Part shown: piece by piece, positions 1 through 6,451 of the stretch | Position numbering within the stretch: the stretch's first letter is position 1 | How the letters are laid out: each line of letters begins with the position of its first letter | Origin: Bullifex porci | GTDB taxonomy: Bacteria > Spirochaetota > Spirochaetia > Sphaerochaetales > Sphaerochaetaceae | Length of the DNA stretch: 64,000 nt | Direction of reading: 5' to 3' | Assembly (NCBI RefSeq): GCF_009695635.1 | Contig: NZ_VUNN01000007.1 | Coordinates: 1-64,000, forward strand | Translations under genes and position numbers: made by a program | The notes under the pieces: model-generated | Told to the model about the DNA's origin: nothing | Seen by the model: the letters and a program-made list of their open reading frames with translations, nothing else | Database searches by the model: none

Positions 1-49
1 TGCATTTAAGCTTAAACTCATCTGTGTAAGTCTTCTTGTTTCTACCCAT
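1..49 (-). CDS. IS3-like transposase OrfA, N-terminal stub (partial)
   Basis: Reading leftward from an ATG at 49 the frame gives MGRNKKTYTDEFKLKC before leaving the window. A basic start followed by YTDEFK is typical of the HTH transposase OrfA of IS3/IS150-like elements. An AAAGGAG ribosome site lies about 9 nt upstream (near 58-64). The rest of the element, including any OrfB, lies outside the window, so family assignment rests on 16 residues. The element end must fall between 50 and about 111, next to the stop codon of the following gene, but no terminal repeat could be fixed from one end alone. Confidence 0.55.
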   Translation of the reverse strand, partial: MGRNKKTYTDEFKLKC

Positions 50-111
50 ATCTTTTTTACTCCTTTGATATGGTAGCTGTTATTCGAATTATTTTCACCT
101 CCCTGTCTGAT

Positions 112-771
112 TTATGCTCTTAGTATACTTCCTTCACCCATGGAAAGTGCATAGAACCTTGTCTTATTTGCATCACTTTCTTGAATGCGTGGTGCATAAA
201 CTTCTAAACCATATACGTCTGCAGCGGCAGCAGAAGCAACAGCAGCAACACTTCCATCACTTATTGATGCGAGTCTTGCTCCCTCTGCAGTACTGGAAAC
301 AACACGTGTTTGTGCTAAAGGAAGATTTTCTTCAAGCCACAACTTTCCTTGTAGAAGTCCCTGTTCATGAGAACATATTAAGGTTATATCTGATAGCTTG
401 GTTCCCTTTTTCACAAGAAGTGCTTGGTCTATTACAAGCTCAGTTTCACAAATAACTGAAATATCATCGTGGGAAAGAAGTTCGTCAATATATGCAGTAA
501 CAGGACCTCCTACAGTGTTTTCTTGAGGAATTACAGCAAAGTTACACTTTCCATCAATCATCAATGTAACTGCATCACTTACTGTTTTTTTAGCATGATA
601 AGATGCATCATCACCGAAAAATAGCATTGCAGCCTGACCTGTATAAGTACCTTCAGGTCCAAGATATGAAACACTTTCTCCTGTTAATCTCGTCCATTCA
701 CACTTCTCCCGTGAAGTAGTACAAGATACAAGAGTTAGTCCAAGAAGAATAATTGTAATAAGTTTTTTCAT
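112..771 (-). CDS. Lipoprotein with prephenate dehydratase-like domain
   Basis: A 219-residue protein with a lipoprotein signal peptide (hydrophobic residues 4-15, lipobox LVSC, Cys17). It is followed by a periplasmic-binding-like prephenate dehydratase (PDT) fold with GPEGTYTGQAA, PQENTVGG and near the C-terminus NKTRFYAL; the Thr of TRF is the catalytic threonine of the PheA family. Cytoplasmic PDTs usually continue into an ACT regulatory domain; this one stops just after TRF, so it is a bare catalytic-type domain. Prephenate is a cytoplasmic intermediate, so membrane anchoring outside the cytoplasm is odd. It could be a surface dehydratase or a ligand-binding protein that kept the fold. 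It sits beside the IS stub; no partner gene is visible. Domain call firm, function open. Confidence 0.75.
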   Translation of the reverse strand: MKKLITIILLGLTLVSCTTSREKCEWTRLTGESVSYLGPEGTYTGQAAMLFFGDDASYHAKKTVSDAVTLMIDGKCNFAVIPQENTVGGPVTAYIDELLSHDDISVICETELVIDQALLVKKGTKLSDITLICSHEQGLLQGKLWLEENLPLAQTRVVSSTAEGARLASISDGSVAAVASAAAADVYGLEVYAPRIQESDANKTRFYALSMGEGSILRA

Positions 772-942
772 AAAATGAATCTACTTCTTTATCACATCAA
801 AATTCAATCTGTATCTTAACCTTATTTTCTTCTATTTATAGAATCATATTAACATTTGATAGGACTCTTTCTAATTTCTGTTTTCTCTTATTACTTCTAA
901 TGTGACTGAGTAGTTACTATTTTTTTTCTAATTTGTCAAAAG

Positions 943-970
943 CTCTCGGGGTCGATCCTCGTCTCTCACG
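943..970 (+). other. Possible 3' tRNA-like fragment
   Basis: The bases CGGGG-TCGAT-CCTCG (947-961) can form a five-pair T-arm with one G-T wobble, followed by a seven-base acceptor-like tail. The loop is two bases shorter than a normal T-loop and no D-arm, anticodon arm or 5' acceptor strand precedes it. It may be a decayed tRNA end such as a former attachment site, or chance. Confidence 0.2.
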
Positions 971-975
971 AACAA

Positions 976-1007
976 GACTCTAGGTATAATGCTTAGAGCC
1001 TTTTTTT
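976..1007 (+). terminator. Rho-independent terminator
   Basis: Stem CTCTA (978-982) with TAGAG (994-998), extended imperfectly outward, followed by seven T at 1001-1007. No intact rightward gene lies upstream, so it is probably a relic of a lost rightward transcript that included the tRNA-like fragment. Confidence 0.55.
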
Positions 1008-1129
1008 ATAAGCAGAGCAAAGTAAATAACAATTTATTTTATTTTAGTACTTTGTGTCTTTTTTAAAATCAATTATTTTGAGATTAACACATAGTATTAG
1101 AAAACAATATGAACAGAATTATCCTTAAC

Positions 1130-1160
1130 TGAGTATTTCATGTGAAAAGTATCAGTGCTC
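1130..1160 (+). repeat. 31-nt direct repeat, copy 1
   Basis: Matches 26 of 31 positions of the segment at 2102-2132. The core is TATTTCAYGTGAAAAGTA; in the second copy the centre TTTCACGTGAAA is a perfect 12-nt palindrome. The copies flank the holin-like toxin ORF and the wHTH remnant. Confidence 0.6.
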
Positions 1161-1410
1161 CGCGGAAGAAAAAGTGTTACTTAAATGTGCACCAGATCAT
1201 TCGTCTTTCTGATGATTTAACAGCAACAGAACAAAGAAATATAAAAGATGAAATAATCTTAGCATTATCGAAATGAATCAATGTAGATGGGCTTTATGGA
1301 ATCGGTTAAAGACAATCAAATGATTGACTCATTAAGCTTTAAGAGGTTATTGTTTAAATAGAAAGTGGCCTGTCAATAGACGGTGTTCACTCCAAGATTT
1401 TAAATGACAA

Positions 1411-1467
1411 AATCGTCACTAGTAAAATTGGTGTAGAACTAGTGGCGATTATTTTTATCTTTTTTAC
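1411..1467. terminator. Terminator hairpin overlapping the toxin stop codon
   Basis: Thirteen-base arms 1411-1423 and 1438-1450 pair with a single mismatch around a 14-nt loop. On the plus strand the stem is followed by a T-rich tail (1451-1467), so it can terminate a rightward RNA as well as the leftward toxin message whose stop codon lies in the stem. A rightward RNA ending here would be antisense to the toxin 3' end. Confidence 0.6.
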
Positions 1468-1549
1468 CAATAGTAATTCCAAGCGTAATTGCTGAAATTA
1501 CTAAACCGATTATCAATATTACGATACTAATTGTCTCATAATCTGACAT
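1439..1549 (-). CDS. Holin-like small toxin ORF (TxpA/BsrG-like)
   Basis: A 36-residue ORF. It starts MSDYETIS, has one hydrophobic helix (residues 7-28) and a basic tail GKKDKNNRH. This layout (M-S/T-x-Y-E, one membrane span, Lys-rich end) is that of the putative holin-like toxins of type I toxin-antitoxin loci, best known from Firmicutes. A strong site AAGGAGGTGGCTGAT precedes the ATG. The leader (about 1565-1660) can fold into two mutually exclusive hairpins and is visibly more GC-rich than its surroundings. Likely acquired horizontally. The antitoxin RNA is inferred, not identified. Confidence 0.6.
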   Translation of the reverse strand: MSDYETISIVILIIGLVISAITLGITIGKKDKNNRH

Positions 1550-1578
1550 ATCAGCCACCTCCTTAAACATCAAGTCTA

Positions 1579-1616
1579 TGGAGGAAAGACCTCCACGCCG
1601 TAAGAGCGACATGGAG
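1579..1616 (-). promoter_or_regulatory. Alternative hairpins in the toxin mRNA leader
   Basis: TGGAGG (1579-1584) pairs with CCTCCA (1590-1595). Alternatively CTCCA-CGC (1591-1598) pairs with GCG (1606-1608) and TGGAG (1612-1616). Both use 1591-1595, so they are mutually exclusive. Structured, slowly translated leaders are usual in type I toxin messages; the regulatory role here is inference. Confidence 0.4.
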
Positions 1617-1734
1617 TTTGGGCCGTCTACCGTTTCGAATCAGGCCAAGTATTAAGTAAAAACTATTATTCTTCCATGGTCAATAGTAATTCTATTGCAC
1701 TTGTTCTTTACAAACTTGGTTCCTTAATTTTGCA

Positions 1735-2100
1735 CTATATAAATGAGTATTCTCGATTACCAGCGGCCAAATTTTGGGATCCAATACGTTCAAGACAACT
1801 GTTTTCTTTCATCCATTCTATTTCTCAGTAGATTGTTCTTTCAGAAATTGAAAGGGAAGAACTCAATGCTTCAATGGTGGTTTCTGGATTATCCTTGATA
1901 GCATTTATGATTTTCTTTTTCCTGTTATCTACTAAATCTTCAAGACCTGTTTAAGCTGTCTCGTTTGAATTTAAACTGCCATGGTCTGTGCTTTTTTCAT
2001 TGCTTAAACTGCCAAGATTACCCTTTAAACTGCCACTTTCTTTGCTGTTTTCATCGTCTAAACTGCCAGAATTGTCCTTTAAACTGCCAAATCTATTATT
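1735..2100 (-). pseudogene. Remnant of a wHTH C-terminal protein with GSL-repeat linker
   Basis: On the minus strand one frame reads through five GSL-headed repeats (GSLKDNS, GSLDDEN, GSLKGNL, GSLSNEK, GSLNSN) and then a winged-helix-like segment, KIINAIKDNPETTIEALS followed by SISERTIY and EIEWMKENSCLERIG. Stop codons interrupt it twice, once after the repeats and once after SERTIY. The HTH segment resembles the C-terminal helix-turn-helix of AlbA_2/RecG-like ATP-binding proteins. The N-terminal domain is missing. On the plus strand the repeat shows as several copies of TTTAAACTGCCA or TCTAAACTGCCA. Confidence 0.55.
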
Positions 2101-2101
2101 T

Positions 2102-2132
2102 TGAATATTTCACGTGAAAAGTAACAGTTCTG
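2102..2132 (+). repeat. 31-nt direct repeat, copy 2
   Basis: Second copy of the repeat at 1130-1160 (five differences). It contains the perfect palindrome TTTCACGTGAAA and lies just beyond the start side of the wHTH remnant. Confidence 0.6.
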
Positions 2133-2268
2133 AGCACCAGTAATGATTAGAAGATATATTTGGCGCCTGAGCTGGTAATTGTTACTAGCTGGCCACAGAA
2201 AAGATTCTCATCATCTCCTTTGAAAAGGCCTCAACTATCATTAAAAATATGATTGTTCTGTCTTTTAT

Positions 2269-2790
2269 TCAGAAAAGGATTTTGTTGAGGACTGATAGAT
2301 ATTTCTTTCTGAACTCTCCGTAGTTCCTAAAGAAAAAGTGCTCACTATTGGAGAGTCTTCCATTTTTAAGAATTCTGTCTAGGGTAGGATTGAACTCTTT
2401 GATTTCTGGCCAGACAAAGGGGTGAAGATTCATCTTTCCAGCTCTACCGCCAAGGAGATTAACTTCCTGTTCCTTAAGTCGTCTTGCGCTTGAGCTTGTT
2501 AAAAGAAATCTGATGTTTGTCTCCTCAATTAGAAGATGAACCTCATCTAGGAGCTCTGGAATTTTTTGAATCTCATCGATGATTACTAGTCCATCACTTA
2601 TTCCTCTTGTCTCGATTTCATCACGGAGAACCCCAGGATCTGCCTGGCACCTTCTTCTTACCCTAGAATTGAGAAGAGACTAGGAAAGCTTCACATCGTC
2701 CTGTAACTGATTGGCTATCAGAGAGCTTTTCCTGTCTGAAGTAGGCCAAAAAGAAAAAGAGACTTGCTTTTGAGTTTGCTCTGGATGACT
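2269..2790 (-). pseudogene. Decayed DUF4143-type AAA ATPase
   Basis: On the minus strand a frame reads FWPTSDRKSSLI (a broken P-loop where GPRQTGKS is expected), a premature stop, then DPGVLRDEIE, a Walker B segment DGLVIIDEIQKIPELL, and a sensor-like RFLLTSSSARRL with GRAGKMNLHPFVWPEI. These follow the order of the AAA_14/DUF4143 ATPase family. The product ends around LKNGRLSNSEHFF and most of the DUF4143 half (normally some 200 residues) is gone. P-loop damage, an internal stop and truncation mark it as dead. Confidence 0.75.
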
Positions 2791-3242
2791 ATTATGCGCT
2801 TTAAATACTTTTCCATATGCCACTTCTACTGTCGTTATATTGGTATTTCCGATATTTGTAATAGCGATTTTCCCGAAAAATCGTTGATACAGTTTGCAAA
2901 ACATCGTAGTTGATATCATACAACATTTTGCAATTTATGGATTTAGTTAGATATGTGTGAAGTAGATTGAGCTATAAAGACAATCTGTCATGAAAATTTA
3001 ATGAAACAATCATCTAACTTAATACAACAGTTTACTATTATCCTCCTTATGCTAGGAAACTCATTGCAGAGGTTGTTCTATGAGTTTTTCCAGTAAGAAT
3101 GGAGTATTACCAGAGTGTTCTAAAAATAGAAGTGTAGTAGGGTAATTAATCTTAATTTAATTTGAAGATTTTTACTTATTTTAAAAATTTCTTTGTGTTG
3201 ATTTTATTTTACATACTATATGTTGGATGTAGGAGTAAAAAT
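2791..3242. other. Non-coding stretch before the nuclease-like gene
   Basis: Probably the eroded N-terminus of the preceding ATPase up to about 2920, then AT-rich DNA with no gene-like frame. The plus-strand frame can be opened upstream to a TTG at 3162, which would add a hydrophobic segment to the next protein, but no ribosome site supports that start. Confidence 0.4.
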
Positions 3243-3785
3243 ATGCAACCAGTATTTACAATGCAATATGGAGAATTTGCAGTCGCAGAGTATCTTTCAT
3301 CGAATATTAAAGATTCATCGGTTTTTATCCCTTGTTCTGCCCAAGAAAAAGGAATTGATTTATTATTATATAGGTACAAAGATAATCATAATATGACCAA
3401 TACAATTCAAGTAAAAATGTCTAGGTCTTACAAAAATAATAAGTGGCTTTATAGCCTTTGGTTTAATAGATTTGATGTGCCTAAAAATGCAGATTGGATA
3501 ATCCTTGTAGGGATTTATGCAAAAACACCAGAGAATATCAACGCAAAAACCAAAGAGACAAAATGGGATACAGTAATGCTTGCTTTTACTAATGAAGAAA
3601 TGACACAGTTTATGTCAGAGGTTAAGCAGAAGAAGGATCCATCAAAAGATGATAAAATGTTTGGATTTGGGTTTGATAATCCAAATAATATTTATCAAAC
3701 TAGAGGATATTTAGAGGAGCGTTCTATGTCTAAATATCTAATTGAGAATCGCATATCAGAAATAGAAAACTCATTTAGATATTAA
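3243..3785 (+). CDS. PD-(D/E)XK-like orphan protein
   Basis: A 180-residue protein. The ATG at 3243 was chosen because TAGGAG lies 8 nt upstream; the in-frame TTG at 3162 has no such site. The N-terminal half has the pattern of a PD-(D/E)XK nuclease-like domain: Glu11 in GEFAVAEYL, Asp39 in EKGIDLLLY, then Q56-V-K58 in TIQVKMSR. The C-terminal half has no recognised motif. Related domains occur in restriction-type enzymes and in stand-alone proteins of unknown role. No methylase or partner gene is adjacent, and the upstream DNA is a pseudogene field, so this may be the last intact member of a lost accessory island. Confidence 0.5.
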   Translation: MQPVFTMQYGEFAVAEYLSSNIKDSSVFIPCSAQEKGIDLLLYRYKDNHNMTNTIQVKMSRSYKNNKWLYSLWFNRFDVPKNADWIILVGIYAKTPENINAKTKETKWDTVMLAFTNEEMTQFMSEVKQKKDPSKDDKMFGFGFDNPNNIYQTRGYLEERSMSKYLIENRISEIENSFRY

Positions 3786-3844
3786 GCATAATTTGTCGTT
3801 GATAAAATATAACCAGAGATTTAAATTTTTTAATAATAGTCTAG

Positions 3845-3886
3845 ACTTGTTTCCCAAAATTAGTAGGAAACAAGTTTATTATTTTA
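3845..3886 (+). terminator. Terminator after the nuclease-like gene
   Basis: Perfect ten-pair stem ACTTGTTTCC (3845-3854) with GGAAACAAGT (3866-3875), then a T-rich tail to 3885. The remainder of 3786-4067 shows no gene. Confidence 0.75.
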
Positions 3887-4067
3887 GGGATTCTTTTTAT
3901 CTCAATCGATAAAATTTGGTAGTGAGTGTTGTTTTATTTCTATAATAATTTATTAGCATACATATAATTCAAATGTGTTTTCTTCTTTATATACTAAAAG
4001 ACCTGTCAAATTAGAAAGCTGAATAATTCCTAAACAGTTAAGCTATCTAAGAGAGAGCTTTTATTAT

Positions 4068-4937
4068 TCATTTATGTTCCAATGCTTTTCTTGATATTAC
4101 CAATTCATTTGTTGAAAAGGTTGAAGGAATAAATATTAATGGGTTACCTTGTTCTCCAACGCCATATTTATCTCTGTACTCTAGATATACTAGGTTCTTC
4201 ATAATATAGAGGAAATCATTATAGTAAGAGGATTGTAGCTTTTCTAGATCCTCCATACTTTCAAATGGATGAATAGGAGTGCAGAACTCCATATTAGCTC
4301 CATTCTCTCTTATTTCTATACATGATAAAGGAGTTTTATTTTCATCAATCCAATATTCATTATTAGTTATATCTAGCATAACCCATTTATCTAATTTATC
4401 ATCCCAGATTTCATTTACTACATGGCAATCTATATCATAGGGAGAGTATGGCATGATCCAAACTTTTCTTGTAGGAATACCAAGAGAAAGCAACATCTCT
4501 AGTAGTATTTGAGCTTTGTTTTTACAGTTTATTCCATGCTCCTTATTGTCTAAGCTATATTCAAGAAGAGGAAGAGCCTCGATAGTGATAGAGTTGTCAT
4601 AGTCACTTTTATGCTTTAAGCGCGGAGCAAACTCATTCATTACATTAAGAGCTTTATCTAAATTACTTCCGCTGCCAGCTATTTTCTCTAGCTTATATTT
4701 CTCCTTTAGAACTAATAAAGCTTCTGAATCATAGTCATAGCTAATACTTATATCGCTTCCATCCTTTGTAATAAGATTATTCTTTAAAATTCCAGCCTCT
4801 AAAATATAAATCTCTTTAGGATTTTGTAGGTATGAAACTATAGTTTTATCAGTGAAAGAAAAATAAAAAATTGTTGAAAGAACAATGATATTAATAAGGA
4901 TAGCAAATACTAAAAATACTTTAATTCTTTTACTCAT
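4068..4937 (-). CDS. Membrane-anchored transglutaminase-like protein
   Basis: A 289-residue protein with one N-terminal membrane segment (about residues 7-28) and a transglutaminase-like papain-fold domain. The expected triad is visible: Cys138 in GINCKNKAQILLEML, His172 in DIDCHVVNEIW and Asp189 in WVMLDITNN. Bacterial members of this group are often peptidases or cross-linking enzymes acting outside the cytoplasm; the substrate here is unknown. It is transcribed away from the MFS/amidohydrolase pair across a 160-nt AT-rich gap. The ORF is full length and undamaged. Confidence 0.75.
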   Translation of the reverse strand: MSKRIKVFLVFAILINIIVLSTIFYFSFTDKTIVSYLQNPKEIYILEAGILKNNLITKDGSDISISYDYDSEALLVLKEKYKLEKIAGSGSNLDKALNVMNEFAPRLKHKSDYDNSITIEALPLLEYSLDNKEHGINCKNKAQILLEMLLSLGIPTRKVWIMPYSPYDIDCHVVNEIWDDKLDKWVMLDITNNEYWIDENKTPLSCIEIRENGANMEFCTPIHPFESMEDLEKLQSSYYNDFLYIMKNLVYLEYRDKYGVGEQGNPLIFIPSTFSTNELVISRKALEHK

Positions 4938-5098
4938 TAGATAGTTCTTCCCTTTTATTGTTTAAAGGTTTTTATTCTATGGCTTATCAATACACATTTT
5001 TACACAATTAATTAATATTTGCAAAATTGACAGAAAAATTATTGATAGCATAAAATTACAGAAAAAAGATAAACCTATATTAAGCTAAAAAAGGAGAC

Positions 5099-6451
5099 AT
5101 GATTAACATGGATAATCCTAAAAAGCCCATAAGTAAGCTTAGCTTAAGCATATTGTATAGTTTATCTGAGAGCTATACGATATTGCCTTTTATGATTTAC
5201 TCTGCGTTAATTACCGAAGAAGCAACTGTAGTTAATTTCTTCTTACCTGTAGTAATTATTTATTCTGTACAACGTGCCTGCTTAGTAGCTTTAAGAGGCT
5301 TTGGCGAGATTACTAATCCCTATAGAATTTTAAAATCAGGAGTTTTAATTGCTCTTATAGGTGCATTAATGATGATATTATCAGCAATTTATCAACCACT
5401 ATTACTGTGGAGTGCACTATTAATTGGAGTAGGGCTTTCTCCATTTAGAGCAATGTTTATTCCACTATCAGCATCCTTGATAGAGAGTAATAGTGAGTTA
5501 AAGAAAAGTAAGGGAGTTGGAACTATTATTTATTTAGTTGTAATGCTCATTGTACTTGCTTTTGATAACAGTGCATTACCTATCGTTCAAATCTTATTTT
5601 TAATTTATATCTCTATAGCTTTATGGATTTTACTCCACTTCGATGGTGATAGCCTATTTAATTGTAGTAAAGCCTTTGATTACAAAAAGAACAACCCTGT
5701 TTACTTTGTATTTGGAATCTTAGCACTCCTTACGCTTCTTATTTTGAGACAATATAAGCAATCAAGTGTATCTGTACTTGTATGGCTTACACCTTTAATG
5801 CTAATTACATTTATAGCTTTAGAGGTTTACAGAAGACGTAATTACAAGAGCTTTAGCTATAAAACCTATTGGGTTGGATCCTTAAAATGTTACCTAATGC
5901 TTTTTAGCTTGATATACCATAGCTCAATTGGTAATACCTCTATGGCATTATTAATTTATCTTGCAATTTCAATTAGTAGCTTTTTAACAATCCTTGCTAA
6001 AAAGGTACTAAAGAAAATACCTAGTAGTAAGCTAAATAATTTATCAATGATACTATCTGCTATTTTATCGTTCTCATTAGTTTTCCCATCACGTGCAATA
6101 AATCTAATTGGATTAACGTTAGCTGAGGTATTCGGTAATATCGTATCCGCAGAATCTGGTGGCAGATATATGAGTGATGAGCGTCATGTAAAGCTAGATA
6201 GACCTCTTACTAGATTAAGAATACAAACAGCAGGAAGTATTATTTCTCAATTAGTAATGTTCTATACAATATATTTCTTAGGAGAAATAGGGGTTCATCA
6301 TAATCTACTTGAGGCATATGCAGCAGGTAATCCTAATCCTTCCATTACTCTTTTATTAAATATTACAGGCTTAATTTGTAGTTTTATTTTACTCATTTCG
6401 GCTATATTAATTATAGTTTTAGCAGATAAAAAGGAAGGAGGAGTCAAATAA
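5099..6451 (+). CDS. MFS-like polytopic membrane transporter
   Basis: A 450-residue hydrophobic protein with about twelve membrane segments and a long central basic loop (around YRRRNYKSFSYKTYW), consistent with a major-facilitator layout. I do not recognise a substrate-specific motif. An alternative ATG at 5108 is possible: GGAG (5093-5096) is only 2 nt from the first ATG but 11 nt from the second. Its stop codon directly abuts the ATG of the AbgB-type amidohydrolase with no gap, so the two are almost certainly co-translated and the likely cargo is that enzyme's amidated substrate. That functional link is inference from position. Confidence 0.7.
   Translation: MINMDNPKKPISKLSLSILYSLSESYTILPFMIYSALITEEATVVNFFLPVVIIYSVQRACLVALRGFGEITNPYRILKSGVLIALIGALMMILSAIYQPLLLWSALLIGVGLSPFRAMFIPLSASLIESNSELKKSKGVGTIIYLVVMLIVLAFDNSALPIVQILFLIYISIALWILLHFDGDSLFNCSKAFDYKKNNPVYFVFGILALLTLLILRQYKQSSVSVLVWLTPLMLITFIALEVYRRRNYKSFSYKTYWVGSLKCYLMLFSLIYHSSIGNTSMALLIYLAISISSFLTILAKKVLKKIPSSKLNNLSMILSAILSFSLVFPSRAINLIGLTLAEVFGNIVSAESGGRYMSDERHVKLDRPLTRLRIQTAGSIISQLVMFYTIYFLGEIGVHHNLLEAYAAGNPNPSITLLLNITGLICSFILLISAILIIVLADKKEGGVK

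Larger units (their letters stand above)
772..1410. other. Gene-poor decayed stretch
   Basis: No intact gene is visible. The stretch holds a T-arm-like fragment and a rightward terminator (separate entries), one copy of a 31-nt direct repeat, and a short rightward open run near 1180-1275 (ending IILALSK, stop) that matches nothing I recognise. Base composition is AT-rich and the stretch looks like leftover accessory DNA. Confidence 0.6.

Noticed and set aside
114-455. A rightward frame across the lipoprotein gene
   Set aside because: It is antisense to a convincing PDT-domain lipoprotein, is rich in Gln/His runs by reverse-frame composition and has no ribosome site.
2680-2919. A 79-codon leftward ORF as a real gene
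   Set aside because: Its C-terminal third is the broken P-loop of the DUF4143-type ATPase, which continues beyond the stop codon; it is part of a pseudogene.
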